A stretch of DNA of 64,000 nucleotides, taken from positions 62,001 to 126,000 of the forward strand of contig NW_026614701.1 in the NCBI RefSeq assembly GCF_030052815.1, written 5' to 3'. Under the pieces are notes generated by a model. It had not been told where the DNA came from. It saw only the letters and a program-made list of their open reading frames with translations, and made no database searches. A program made the translations under genes and the position numbers. The stretch's first letter is position 1, and the number at the start of each line of letters is the position of its first letter. Origin of the DNA: Hevea brasiliensis (Eukaryota > Streptophyta > Magnoliopsida > Malpighiales > Euphorbiaceae). Below are positions 33,951 to 45,898 of this stretch, piece by piece.

Positions 33951-35600
33951 AATTTCTATTGAAGGGAATAAAATTTTCCCATGTAGGAATTATGTAAAAA
34001 TTCAGACCCATATTTTGGGCGATTGGGTATAAAAAAAAAAAAAAAAATACATTAAGACTCAAAATTTGACTTGGAAGTTGAAGTTGGAAACTACGATCAA
34101 CTTAGATCAAGGAACCAGAGGTTGATGACAGGAATTTAAATGCGAAAATTAAAAATCGACTTAGAAATTTAAACGCATGAAATTAAAATCAACTTGGGTC
34201 AAGGAACCAGAGGTTGATAGCAAGAAACTTAAATGCCAAAAATTAAAATCAACTTGGATCAAGGAACCAAAGGTTGATAGCAAGAAATTTAAATGTTAAA
34301 AATTAAAATCAACTTGGATTAAGGAACCAGAGGTTGATAGTAAGAAACTTAAATGCTGAAAATTAAAATCGACTTGGATCAAGGAATCAAAAGTTGATAG
34401 CGAGAAATTAAAATCAACTTGGATCAAGGAACCAGTGGTTGATAACAAGAAATTTAAATGCTGAAAATTAAAATCAACTTGGATCAAGGAACGAGAGGTT
34501 GATAGTAAGAAATTTAAATGCTGAAAATTAAAATCAACTTGGATCAAGGAACGAGAGGTTGATAGTAAGAAATTTAAATGCTGAAAATTAAAATCAACTT
34601 GGATCAAGGAACCAGAGGTTGATAACGAGAAATTTAGATGTTGAAAATTAAAATCAACTCGGAAATTTAAATGCACGAAATTAAAATCAACTTGGATCAA
34701 GGAACCAAAGGTTGATAGCAAGAAATTTAAATGTTAAAAATTAAAATCAACTTGGATAAAGGAACTAGATGTTGATAGCAAGAAATTTAAATGCTGAAAA
34801 TTAAAATCAACTTGGATCAAGGAACCAGAGATTGATAGCGAGAAATTTAAATGTTGAAAATTAAAATGCTTATAAAGCAAGCCTAACCTGACACAAGAAG
34901 TTCTTCTGCGATGAAGTGTACTTAACAGGATCCCGAAGATAAACGATTAATGGAGGACGAGTCTCAAGATTTAAACCCATAACCTTCCCTTTCTTACTCA
35001 CTTCTCAGGATGCCCTTTCTGTTCTCAACTTTCTTATTTTGTGAAAAGCACCCTTGCGGGTTTTCACTTTCCCCTCTGCCCATCTAACTAGAAGCGCCCT
35101 TCTGGGTTTTCACCCCTAGTTTTTTTTTTTTTTTTGATCATTTCTTGCAAATCTCTTAGCAAAGTAGATGAGGTTATCAATATCCAAATCCTAATCTTAT
35201 GATAAAATTTTAACAGATTAATAGCGCACAAAATAAAGATGTAGAAAAAGACAGCATTAGAGTGTGAGTATACGAGAAAGATAAATCTGAGTGTAAGCAA
35301 AAAGATAAATTAAAATGTAAATGTGTAAAGAAGATAGATTAAAGTGGAAGGATGACTTTATTATGGCTTGAGAGAAAAAGGTACAGTTTCAAAGAAAAAG
35401 GGTACAAGGATAGATCTCACAGATTCCTTGTAGTTGACTTTAAAGTCCCTTAATTGCCATTATTTCAAGTACTCTATTGACGAACATTTATGCCGTGGTG
35501 GTTTATTTCCGTTCCTGGTCCTATGTCCCCTTCCTTATTTCTCCATTTTCTGGTTCTAAGGGAACCCTTTCGGGTTTTCACCCCTAGATTTTTTTTTTTT
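33951..35600 (-). other. Ogre-like 3' untranslated region
   Basis: This lies between the pol stop and the polypurine tract. It includes the tandem array at 34076-34870 and three GGGTTTTCAC motifs near 35058, 35108 and 35572, two of them followed by CCCCTAG and a poly-T tract. No gene is visible. The ORF of 141 codons at 34296-34721 is a by-product of the repeat. Confidence 0.75.
34076..34870. repeat. ~60-bp tandem array in the Ogre-like 3' untranslated region
   Basis: About 13 units contain AAAATCAACTTGGATCAAGG, AACCAGAGGTTGATAG and AGAAATTTAAATG. Spacing is mostly 60-62 bp with one or two shortened units near 34405 and 34665. Unit-to-unit identity is high in the centre. Confidence 0.93.
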
Positions 35601-36813
35601 TTAGGCATAATACCTTTTGACAGTATCGGCATTCACGGGTCTTGGAAATTCTTTGCCATCCATATGGGTCAAGATCAGGGCCCCACCATAAAATGCCTTT
35701 TTAACCATGTAGGGTCCCTCATAAGTTGGCGACCATTTGCCTCGGGCATCGTTTTGATTCGAAAGCACCTTTTCAGGACCAGATCTCCTGGTTGGAATTC
35801 GCGCGAAAATGCTCTAGCCATTCTTCTTTGGTATAATTGCCCATGAAATGTTGCTGCTAGCCTTTTTTCGTCCAGCAAATTCAATTGGTCCAACCTCGAT
35901 TGGATCCATTCTGACTCATCAATTCCTGATTCTTTTAGAATCCTCAGGGAAGGAATTTCTACTTCGATAGGCAAAATAGTTCCATTCCGTAAACCAGCGA
36001 ATATGGAGTTGCCCCAGTTGACATTCTTACGGAGGTCTGGTATGCATGAAGGGCGTAAGGAAGCATATCATGCCAATCTCTATAGGTGACTGTCATTTTC
36101 CAGATGATTCTCTTGAAATTTTTGTTAGCGGCTTCCACCGCTCCATTCATTTGGGGACGGTATGGTGAGGAATTGAGATGTCGGATCCTGTATTGGTTAC
36201 ATAAACTTTGGACCTTCGGACTATTCAAATTCTTGGCGTTGTCAGTGACGATTTCGCTGGGGAGGCCGTGTTAGCAGATGACATTATTTCGGAGAAATTT
36301 GAGGAATGTGTTCTGCATGATGTGCGCATATGATGTCACTTCGACCCATTTAGAAAAATAGTCAATAGCTACCAAGATGAATCTATGCCCATTGGATGCC
36401 TTGGGATTAATGGGACCAATTACGTCGATACCCCACATTGCGAAAGGCCAAGGTGAGACGAGATTAAACAATTAATGAGGTGGAACGTTTATTGGGTCTG
36501 CATATATTTGACATTTATGACACTTCCGAAAGTACTCGGTGCAATCTTTCTCTATAGTAGTCCAGAAGTATCCCTGTCTCATGATTTGCTTGGCCATCAT
36601 ATGTCCATTAGCATGGGTTGCACAATTCCCTTCATGAGTCTCAAAAAGAATCTTCCTTGCTTCTTTCGCATCCACGCATCTCAACAGTTCGCCATTGGAG
36701 CTCCTTTTGTATAAAATTTCACCACTGGGGAAGTATCCCAAAGCTAATCTCCTGATCATTCTCCTTTCGTTTCTGCTTGCCCCTGGAGGGTATTCCCTGG
36801 TTTTGACGTAAAC
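35601..36813 (-). pseudogene. Ogre-like integrase and pol C-terminus
   Basis: It continues in the same frame as the RNase H part after a stop at 36814-36816. The zinc-binding region holds the THEGNCATHANGH and CHKCQIYAD blocks. All three catalytic residues are present: Asp in WGIDVIGP, Asp in VTDNAKNL, Glu in NGAVEAANKN. Stops interrupt at 36472-36474 and 36271-36273, and frameshifts occur near 35965 and 35690. The C-terminus (REFQPGDLVLK, LILTHMDGKEF, VKRYYA) ends with TAA at 35601-35603. Confidence 0.9.
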
Positions 36814-37860
36814 CTAGATATCATGGTACCAGGGTTTGCCATCAATTTCTTCCTCGGCCATGAAACAGTAAGCTGGCTCACCCCTTGCTTTGATTTGCAA
36901 TACCTGAGTTGTTTGCCCTTCTTCCATTTGAGCCATGACAGCCAGAGTGGCTAAGGCATCTGCGAATTGATTCTTGTCTCGACTGAGGTGAGTGAAAGAA
37001 ATTTCTTCGAATCTCTTGATCAATTCCAGTAGGTACTTTTGATATGGGATTAGCTTTGGATCCTTGGTTTGCCATTCCCCCTTGACTTGATAAATGATCA
37101 AGGCCGAATCTCCATATACCTCCAACTTCCTGACTTTCATTTCGATGGCAGCCTGTAAACCCATGACACAGGCTTCGTATTCTGCGACGTTATTGGTGTA
37201 GTCAAATCTTAACTTGATAGCTATTGGGAAGTGTTTTCCATCAGGGGATACCAACACAGCTCCGATCCCATTACCAGACAAATTGACAGCTCCGTCAAAA
37301 TACATTTCCCATACATCAGCTGGTTCCTTTTCCTCGCTGTCGACTTCGTTAACATGCTCATCAGGGAACTCGAAATCTAGGGCTTCATAATCTTGGATAG
37401 GGTTTTCTGCTAGGAGATCAGCGATTACGCTACCCTTTACTGCTTTCCTGGTCATATAGATAATGTCATATTGAGAGAGTATGACCTGCCATTTGGCTAT
37501 CCTCCCTGGCACAAATGGGCTTTCAAATACATATTTGATAGGATTCATCCGGGAGATGAGCCATGTCTTATGATTTAACATGTAGTGTTTAAGCCGATTT
37601 GCCGTCCAGGCCAACGCACAATAAGTTTTCTCTAGGAAAGAGTATCTTGACTCGCAATCATTGAATTTCTTGCTCAGGTAATAAATGGCCCTCTCCTTTT
37701 GACCTGTGTCATCATGCTGCCCCAAAACACACCCCATCGAACTTTGTTGGACTGCCATGTATAGAATCAGCGGCCTTCCTGCCACTGGAGGAACCAATAT
37801 CGGAGAGTTCGACAAGTACTGCTTATTTTCTCGAAAGCTTCTTGACAAACTGAATCCCAT
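36814..37860 (-). pseudogene. Ogre-like RNase H plus second archaeal-type RNase H
   Basis: 348 codons are open. The first part is the degenerate RT-linked RNase H (LYMAVQQSSMGCVLGQ, YYLSKKF, EKTYCALAW). The second has a complete catalytic set: MYFDGAVN, NNVAEYEA, VYGDSALI, NQFADALA. It joins RT through a frameshift near 37830 that looks like loss of a single base. Dual RNase H is the Tat signature. Confidence 0.92.
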
Positions 37861-39012
37861 TGAGTGGTGTTGTTCTTTCTGAGTAACTTAAAGATGGGCT
37901 CAGCCTTAGCAGTAAGGTTGGAAATAAATCTCAAAATGTAGTTCAGCTTCCCCAGGAAACTACGCACCTCTCTTTCTATTTTTGTGGGTGGCATTTCTTG
38001 AATGGCTCGAAGTTTGTCTGGATCCACTTCTATTCCCTTCTTACTCACTATGAATCCCAACAGCTTTCCAGATCTAGCTCCAAACACACATTTGGCTGGG
38101 TTCAACTTCAACTGATACTTTCTGAGCCTTTCGAATACTTTCCTTAGCACTTGTACATGACTTTCTCCTTCCCTGGATTTGATGATCATATCATCCACGT
38201 ACACCTCCACTTCTTTATGCATTATATCGTGGAATAACGTGACCATAGTGCGTTGGTAGGTAGCCCCAACATTCTTTAACCCAAATGGCATGACCTGATA
38301 ACAGAATACCCCCCACTGAGTGATGAAAGCGGTTTTCTCTTTGTCTTCTTCATCCATGGGGATTTGGTTGTATCTGGATGCCCCATCAATACACGAACAT
38401 CTACCCAATCCTGCAGCATTGTCTACTAGCACGTCTATGTGTGGGAGAGAGAAATCATCCTTCAAGCTTGCTTTATTGAGATCCCTGTAATCAACACACA
38501 CCCTGACTTTCCCGTCCTTTTTTATTACCGAGACAACATTGGCTATCCACTGAGGGTACTTAACCACTTTCAAAAATCCGGCATCATACTGCTTTTTGAC
38601 TTCATCCTTAACCTTGAGCAGGGTGTCAGGATTCATTCTTCTTAACTTCTGCTTTATTGGAATTGTCTTGGGAATTAGGGGAATTTTGTGTGTCACTATG
38701 TGAGGGTCTAAGCCGGTCATATCGCCATAGTTCCATGAAAATACATCTAAGAATTCTTTGAGCAAATTGACCATATCTCCTATTTCTCCACTCCCCACAA
38801 CCTTAAGTTCCCTCCTTTTTTCTTCTGTGCCTAGATTTATGGTGTGCATTTCGTCCCCACAAGGCACCAGGGAAGGTTCGTCTCTTTCACCCCTTTCTTC
38901 TGCAAGTTCTTCTTCAGAATCACTTGAAGTAATGGCAGTTATGGGAGTTTCAAAATTAACAAGAGGAATTTCTGAGTCTATTGAATTATTAGGCATTAAT
39001 TGATGAATGGTC
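37767..39012 (-). pseudogene. Ogre-like reverse transcriptase exon
   Basis: The open frame from 38996 carries RT blocks: IPIKQKLRRMNPDTLLKVKD, YPQWIANVV, KKDGKVRVCVDYRDLNKAS, MPFGLKNVGATYQR and the intact catalytic block VEVYVDDMIIKS. From 39012 the frame is also open when joined to the protease exon across the predicted intron. It ends out of frame at 37767 because of a frameshift near 37830, so RT itself looks intact while the downstream part is cut off. Confidence 0.93.
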
Positions 39013-39196
39013 CTGAAGAAACGAAAGTGGAATATATTATAAGAATGGATTTCAAGAGAAAAAGGAAAAGAGAATTGGATGCAAAATGCGCTATTAATTC
39101 ATTAATATTTAAATCATAAGAAAAGGGTCTATTTACAGTATTGCACTTGTCACCATGGACAAAATGATTAAGTGTAGATAACAAAATATACTTTAC
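39013..39196 (-). other. Predicted Ogre intron between protease and RT
   Basis: On the minus strand the donor GTAAAGTAT begins at 39196 and the acceptor TTTCGTTTCTTCAG ends at 39013 (184 bp). The stop codon of the protease ORF (39193-39195) lies inside the intron. Joining 39197 to 39012 keeps one frame: the split codon becomes Glu and the protein reads through LETIHQLMPNN into RT. Ogre elements are known to carry an intron here. Confidence 0.85.
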
Positions 39197-40452
39197 TCGA
39201 GATTAAGCACAGGAAGGTCCTCTGCTTCCCAATTATCCAGTTCTTGCCCCTCAGCAATTGGCGAGATCAGGGCTTCATATAGGGAGTCCAGTTGTATGAC
39301 ATCAACAGATGGTTCTTCGGGTGATTCTTCACCCTTCTCGGGATTCTCAAGGATTGGTTTGGTGAAGACATCTGTGATTTTCGGGACAACCTTCATTTTC
39401 CCGACTCTCTGGTCAAATCTCTGATCACGAAGCACGTTCCTCCTCCAAAATTGCCCATCCATAAGAGCATCTTCCTCAAATCCCAGGCCGAAACGGCCAA
39501 TCTTTTGGATAGCCAGTATGGGTTCAACAATCCCCTGTAATGTGGCGCCTAGCCCCTTGCCTATCTCATATCCACTCTTAAGCATCACCTTTGCAACCAT
39601 AGCTGTAGCCCCTTCATCCCTCAGGATAGTTTCTTGCAACTCTAGAGCCTGGAAAGAACTTTCCAAGGACTTTTCGGCTGCTTCCACATAAGGAAGTGAT
39701 TGCGGCTTGGTGACCAGCATGGCTTCCTCCCCCTTCACAGTGATGATTCTGCCATCCATGATGTATTTAATTTTCTGATGCAAGGTCAAAGGTACGGCAT
39801 TTGCTGAATGGATCCAAGGTCTCCCTAGCAGCATGGTGTATGCAGGTTTAATGTCTATCACTTGGAATGTGACGTTGAAAGTGCATGCCCCAATTTGAAG
39901 TGGCAAGTCAATGTCTCCCAGTACCTCCCTCCTTGTGCCGTCAAAGGCTCTTACCACCATGGCACTTTGACGTATGTTTGATCGGTCGACAGGTAGCCTT
40001 GCCAAGGTGGCATTGGGCAAGACGTTAAGCGCAGATCCGTTGTCAATTAGGACCTTAGCAACTATGCAGCCTTTGCATTTTACTGTCACATGTAAAGCCT
40101 TGGTGTGCTTTAAGCCAGCCGGGTCTATCTCCTCTTCCGAGAAAGTGACGAAACTGGATGCCTGAATTTGTCCCACTATCTTCTCGAATTGCCCCGGTGT
40201 GATATCGGGGTTTACAAAGGCCTGATCCAGAATCTTCTGTAGGGCTTGGCGATGGACTTCCAAGCTCAAGATCAATGACAGCAACGAAATCCAGGCAGGC
40301 GTCTTCCTCTGTTGCTCGATAACATCATATTCACTTTGCTTCATTATTTGAAGCAATAATTCCTCTTCTCCATTCGATCCAGCAGGTTCTCCTTTCTCAA
40401 CTTTCTCAACTTTCTCAATCTCCTCTTCTGTGCTTTCTTGTGGCTCTCCCAT
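39197..40452 (-). CDS. Ogre-like protease with G-patch-like block
   Basis: The frame is open from ATG 40452 for 419 codons (to 39193 if unspliced). Protease blocks: VAKVLIDNGSALNVLP (active-site DNGS near residue 135), RREVLGDIDLPLQIG and YTMLLGRPWIH. Further on, LKSGYEIGKGLGATLQGI resembles a G-patch motif, which Ogre proteases are known to carry. The C-terminus is acidic. It is separated from gag by a noncoding or frame-shifted stretch at 40453-40789. This and RT are the best preserved parts of the element. Confidence 0.87.
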
Positions 40453-40789
40453 TTTTACTTTCCTCTTTTCTTTTCCTTCTCGTCATTCCTGTAACATCTC
40501 CCACTTCGGGTTATAAATTCTACCTCTTGCTCAGGTGGGAAGGAGTTGCTGGTAGTGACAGGTTTGGGGTTTGATTGGGGAGTAGCATTGCCGAAGGGTC
40601 CGGTATAAGTCATTCTGAAGTGCTCGTGGGGGGTGAAGCACAGTTTAGAAGGTGTCAGGGGTGGAGTATAGGTAAGGTTAGGAGCTAATGTACTGCTGGA
40701 TTCTTCTTGAGTGAAGACTTAAAAATTGTATTTCCAAGGCACAGCATGAGTGTTTGTGACTGGGAGCTGAGGCAGGGTTCGGATGACTG

Positions 40790-42726
40790 TTACTGATGGT
40801 GGTGGTGTTGGTGCATTGGGGGCAGAGAGGTGGAGGCATTCTGGCTGAATCTGGCTGTATTTATCTCGCCTTCCACTTTCAACCTAGTTTGGCATCTCAA
40901 AATTTTAAAGGACAACAAGTTCTGGACCTCTTGCCGGAATCCCTCACAGTCACGCAGCTCATGATCAGCTGCTCCTCCATGGTAAGGACATCCCGTATCC
41001 CTTTCTGATCCTGATGCCTGAGGGAAAAGGTAGCCTTCCCTTACCACCATAACAAAAATTTCCTCAAAGTGAGGAATCAGTCGATCCATCTCCGCAGTTG
41101 ACTTTTCATCCCCAGACTCTATCATGTTCACACCATTGCCTGCACCATGATTGGGCAATGGGTTTGACGTGACATTGGGAAGAGAGCCATTCCCTTCAAT
41201 CTTCAACCACCCATTTCTGATCAGGGCCTGTACCCTTCCCCTAAGGGCTCCACAGTTGTCAGTTGAGTGCCCGAGTGCCCCTCCATGATACTCGCATCGG
41301 GCACTGGCATCATACCACCTGGGGTATGGTGGCTGAATTGGGTCAAGGGGGATTGGCACTATTTGATTTATACCGAGGAGGTATCGGTATATTTCACTAA
41401 GTGGGAGGGGAAGAGGTGGATCAGGATTTCTCTGGGGTCTAGGATTATTTTGGGGTGGTTTTGATTGAATAGGTTGAGGAGGTGGTCGGGGTTGGTAAGC
41501 TGTTTGTGGTGGATACTGTGGGCGTGGATGAGGATAATTTGGAAAAGGGAGTGGAATGTTTGCTATTGTCGGGCCGTGAACAGGAGGATATGGCCGAAAA
41601 TTATTCTGAGGGAATAAAGATTGGTTTTATCGGGAAATGGAGTGCACATCACCTTCTTTCTTTTTGCCAAAACTGGCAGTTTCTTTGCAGGATTCACAGT
41701 CAACTCTTGCAATCGTCCTAACTTGAGGTTAGCTTCAATCCTCTCGCCAGTTTGAATGATGTCTGAGAAGCTATTGGAGGTGTTTCCAATCATGAGGTTG
41801 AAATACGGAGCCTTCAATGTCTCAATGAACAAAGAGCAGAGTTCATTGTCAGTAACTGGAGGATACACCTCTGTCGCTTTCTCTCTCCACCTCTGGGCAT
41901 ACTCCTTGAAGCTTTCTCTTTCTCTCTGTATCAGATTTTGGAGGTCTCTCCTTGTGGGGGCGACGTCACAGTTAAATTTGTACTGTTTCAGAAAGGCATC
42001 GGCCAAATCTTTCCAGGAGCGCAGTTTGCTCCTGTCTAACTGAATACACCATCTCAGGGCTGCCCCAGAGAGACTTTCATGGAAGAAATGGACCAAGAGT
42101 TTATCATCATCCGTCAAGGCGGACATCTTGGCAATGTAAGTAGCCAGATGAATGCGAGGGTCTGAGTTCCCAGTGTATTTGTTGAAGTCCAGGACCGTGA
42201 AGTTGGGTGGTACTACCACATCTGGTACCAGTCTCAGCGACGATACATCTACCTAACCGTACATATTTAGTCCCTCTATTGCCCTTAATCTCTCTTCCAG
42301 AGCAGATAACTCTCTTATTTTACTTTCTCCTCCTACTGCATGAGCTATTCTCCCAGTTGGGAAATGAGAGGCAGGATGAACCAGAGGGATCGGGATTGAA
42401 GGGTGTGGCTCGACATTTGGGACAGCCGGGTAGTAGGAGAAGGGTAGGTCATTATTCAAGGGAGTCAGATTGACAGTGATTGTCAGATCCGAAATAGGTG
42501 GTTGAAAAGTAAAAGAGGTTGAAGCTTGGTGAGAATCAACTGTCGTAGGAGGTGGGGGAGGTAGTGGCAAGTTTGGCTCTGATGCAGTTTTATTTTGGGA
42601 CATCTCCCTCATCAGTTTCATGACCTCTGAGACTTGGTCTCTTAATTTGAAAACTTGTCCTTGTAGGTTATGGACTTGTTCCTGATCTTCCATTAGTTTC
42701 TTCGTTTGTGATCTTGTTAAGTACAC
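40790..42726 (-). pseudogene. Ogre-like gag
   Basis: It begins MYLTRSQTKKLMEDQ at 42726, with a heptad-like region and a Pro-rich segment. There is one stop at 42253-42255, then the same frame continues through the gag core: FTVLDFNKYTGNSDPRIHLA, FFHESLSGAALRWCI, LKQYKFNCDVAPTRRDLQ and SFKEYAQRWREKA. A frameshift follows near 41570. The last part (41359-40790) has two C-X-X-H zinc-like blocks, CEYHGGALGHSTDNC and CPYHGGAADHELRDC, and the NPLPNHG block typical of Ogre gag. Confidence 0.9.
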
Positions 42727-43121
42727 TCGTCTTGGTCGAACTGCTTGTTCGGTCAGGTTTGCTTTGCTTGAAGCAATGTTGATTTCCTGTGTGAGAAAAA
42801 AAAAGTTCTTTAAATGAATTTCAAATTTCGTTAAAATTTAAAGGTCTTGATTTGGACAAAGGATACGGTGGCATCTGAAAGCTAAGAATGAGATCTGTAG
42901 AAGGATAATTGCATCAACTTTATCATGGCATCGCTCGATAGTCCGACGGTGAATGACTGGATTGAATGCGTGTCTATAATACTTGTCCATATGGCGCATT
43001 CAACTTTTTGCATAACCCTAACGAGGATAGTTCCTACGGGAGTCATACTATTCATTCACAATTTTGCTAAACAATGGCCCAAAGCTATTTTATTAATTGA
43101 ATAGTTCATACATAACATTCT
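42727..43121 (-). other. Spacer between ORF1 and gag
   Basis: About 395 bp without an open frame on the coding strand. Nothing recognisable. Confidence 0.6.
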
Positions 43122-45038
43122 TTACATTGGCCTAGGCTCAAGGAGACTCTTTATAATGTAATGACATCTTTTGAGATATTCATAAAGTCTTTCTTCTTGT
43201 CTAGCGGGGTCGAATATCTTCAGGGCATATTCAGATTCTGGCAAGAGCTCTTGTTTCCCTTGTGCTATCATTTTCTCGAGCTGGTCAACATTTTCTCTCA
43301 GCTCTTGATGGAGAGTAGCTTGTCTTTCTTTTTCCTTTCTTTCTTTAGCACACTCCTTCAAAATATCATTGATAAGCTGTGCTTGCTCTTTTAGTTCAAG
43401 CTTCTTCTTTTTACCCTCTTGTTTATACTTTTCCATGAGTATTTCTTGGTACTTCATTTTCTCTTGCAATTCGTTATTCTGAACTCCTGCCTCCTTTATT
43501 GCGTCTTGGAGAAAGATATTTTCCCTTTCCCATTGTATTTCTTGCTCCTCAAACCCTGCTTTTTCGGTCATTACCTCTCTCCTAAGCCTTTTTACCTCTC
43601 TTTTGATGACCTACTGTTGGTCCTCCAACTGCCTTATCCATTCTTGTAATTGCTGGTTCTCGGTATCCGCTTTTTGTAAAGAGTCGACCAAACAAGCATT
43701 AGCTTCTTCTGAAAAGATGTTCCGATGGGGGATGCTACCTTCAAGTTCCGTTGGCTTGGCAGTTGGGTGTCTTTGATCCCTGCTGGCCCTCCATTTAAGA
43801 TAATCTTCCATGGCACCCGGACCTTTAGGCGATCTCTCCATCATAGTGATGCTCTCCCAGGATTTGCGGGCTACTTTCAATTCTTCCTCACTACTGAGCT
43901 CATGATAGAAGTGACCTTGATGGTATTTTTCAATACTGAGTGTGGACTGAGTTGAGCCGAACTGCCTCATTACCAATGCTGGGACGTAACTCATATATCT
44001 AGTTACTTCGATTAAAGATACTGAATAATTATTCCCCGTGCTGAACAAAATAGGTAGACCTAGCGCCCACAATTTCCTCCAGCAGTAGTTGTGACTGTTA
44101 AAGCTTAGAATCTGCACTTGCCACTGTAGCTCGTCCTTTAGGCTGATTACTAATCTGGTCATTTTCTCAATAAGAGGCTGGTCTGGGTACCAAGTTAACC
44201 CCTTTATCTCTATAGGGCACATGTGACTGATTACCCAGAGATGCAACAATTAAGAACAGTACTTAATGGATCCCCTGCCCTGTTGTCTATAGTAAGTAAG
44301 AGTCAATAGAGCCTCTGCAAGGATTACCAGTATTGGGTTGACCTTCTGCTTTTCTACTGCCCAGAACATCTCCGTGACACTGCAGGTTATAATTCCCAAA
44401 GGCCCAGGGAATAAGATCAGGCCATAGATCCCCAAAGCTAGTGCTAATGAAGCTTGCTCCCATTATTCATCTCGGATGTATAGGTCCAACTGCTTCTTGA
44501 GGTAGGTCCAATACCACCCGTGTGTGTTCCCTTTGATAGTTTCTCTTGCCTTCGCTTCCTCTGGGGGAATTCCCAACATATGCGCGAACCATTTCCAAGT
44601 CTGCCTATGCTCGAGGTGTAGGTATATCCGATTCTGTGCCACATAAGGAATTTCTAGCAGCGCCTGATATTCTTCCATAGTAGGGGTCGTATCGATGTCG
44701 TTGAAGGAGAACACCCCATACTTGGGGTTCCAAACTGACAGCATGGCCTTTAGTGCCGGAACTTGAACTTTGACCCGTATCAAGGTCGCAATCCTTCCGT
44801 ATTTTTCCTCGAACTTTGCCTTGACGTGATCGGGAAGCGACCTCCAACTACTAGATAGACCCTCGAGACCGGTCATTCTGACCTCGACTTTGTTTAGGTC
44901 TAATGGAGGTAACAGGCTAGTATCTGCCCTGGTGACATCACTTTGCGGGGGCACTGAACTATGAGGCGGTCCGGACCACAGTTTAGCATTCTGTTCTGGT
45001 CTAGGAACTTCTTCTGCCGACTGACTCGAGGATGCCAT
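43122..45038 (-). pseudogene. Ogre ORF1 (DUF7745-like), one frame with three stops
   Basis: From ATG 45038 to the terminal stop the region is 639 codons in one unbroken frame, interrupted only by TAA at 44463-44465, TAA at 44250-44252 and TAG at 43611-43613. The N-terminal half has PTMEEYQALLEIP; the middle has GLILFPGPLGIITCSVTEMF and GLTWYPDQPLIEKMTRLV. I recognise these as the ORF1 domain upstream of gag in Ogre elements (DUF7745 from memory). The C-terminal third is a long Glu/Lys-rich coiled coil (about residues 430-600). ORF1 has no established role. Confidence 0.88.
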
Positions 45039-45877
45039 GTTAAAATTGATGTTTATTCTTTTACAGACCCTAATTCTGTGATGCCTATGGAGAAAACTTG
45101 TAAGCAGGATAAATTCAGGTAATTTTGAATTATACCGTTGGCAGGGTGATACCTACACATTTATCAAAGTAGGAAAATGTGTAGATCCTCCTAACGGTAT
45201 GATTCAAAATTGCCCTTAAAAATAAAACATGAGAAAACACAAACAGAGTAGGGTGAGAGCAAGTATGTCCCTTTTGTCCTAAAATAGGGAAAATCCTAGT
45301 ACCGGGTAAGTGCTATCTAATCGAATAGTTCTATCTTATGAGGTAGCTTGCTACGGCTTCCAGCTACTGTGATAGTTTAGCTCAAGGTCTAATTTTCTAA
45401 AAGCCACAGGTTCCCAAATTGCCCCTACTGTAAACAGTAGAGCCCCTTTCCATCACCATGATACTAACGAGAGAGATCCACGGGTATCACGGTAAATGGA
45501 ATGAGTATCAATCTGAGCAGAAGCCTTCACGGATACTAACGGGGTAAAACCCATGGGTACCACTACATGACTCCCTCCTACTTTCCTAAAGGGTAAGAAA
45601 GCCCGGGTATAGGGCTGAAGTGTGTGAGGACATTGTGTAAGTACTCAGTGTGTGAAGGGACACATTTACCTCTTCCCTTCGTGGGGGAATTTTTGCATTT
45701 TTTGTTTTGACGAGAGTTGCTGTGGGGAATATGACAAGCAAAAATGGTTAGAATAATAACAAATTGATATATCAAGACTTTTGAATTTTGTTTAAAATCC
45801 CCCCTAATTATGATTTCATTTTATAAGAGCATAAAACTAAATCTATTCGTGGACCTCTAAACGATGAGTTAAATAAA
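45039..45877 (-). other. Ogre-like 5' leader
   Basis: About 840 bp between primer site and ORF1, without a long ORF. It holds the hairpin at 45121-45211 and a repeated ACTAACG(A/G)GG motif near 45464 and 45535. The initiation context of ORF1 is GCC ATG on the far side of an AT-rich stretch. Confidence 0.65.
45121..45211. repeat. Strong inverted repeat (two-step hairpin) in the Ogre-like leader
   Basis: Outer arms at 45121-45139 and 45193-45211 pair over 19 bp with one mismatch. Inner arms CTACACATTT (45153-45162) and AAATGTGTAG (45175-45184) pair perfectly around a 12-nt loop. Two stacked stems in ~90 nt are unlikely by chance. Confidence 0.9.
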
Positions 45878-45898
45878 TCCCCAGCGGAGTCACAAAGC
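45878..45898 (-). promoter_or_regulatory. Ogre-like primer binding site (tRNA-Arg type)
   Basis: The minus strand reads TGTGACTCCGCTGGGGA directly after the LTR end. From memory this complements the 3' end of plant tRNA-Arg(ACG), with a small difference in the first bases; Ogre elements are known to use tRNA-Arg. Confidence 0.75.

Noticed and set aside
34296..34721. 141-codon minus-strand ORF with a repeated protein pattern
   Set aside because: It is the translation of the 60-bp tandem array; 60 is a multiple of three, so the frame stays open by chance.
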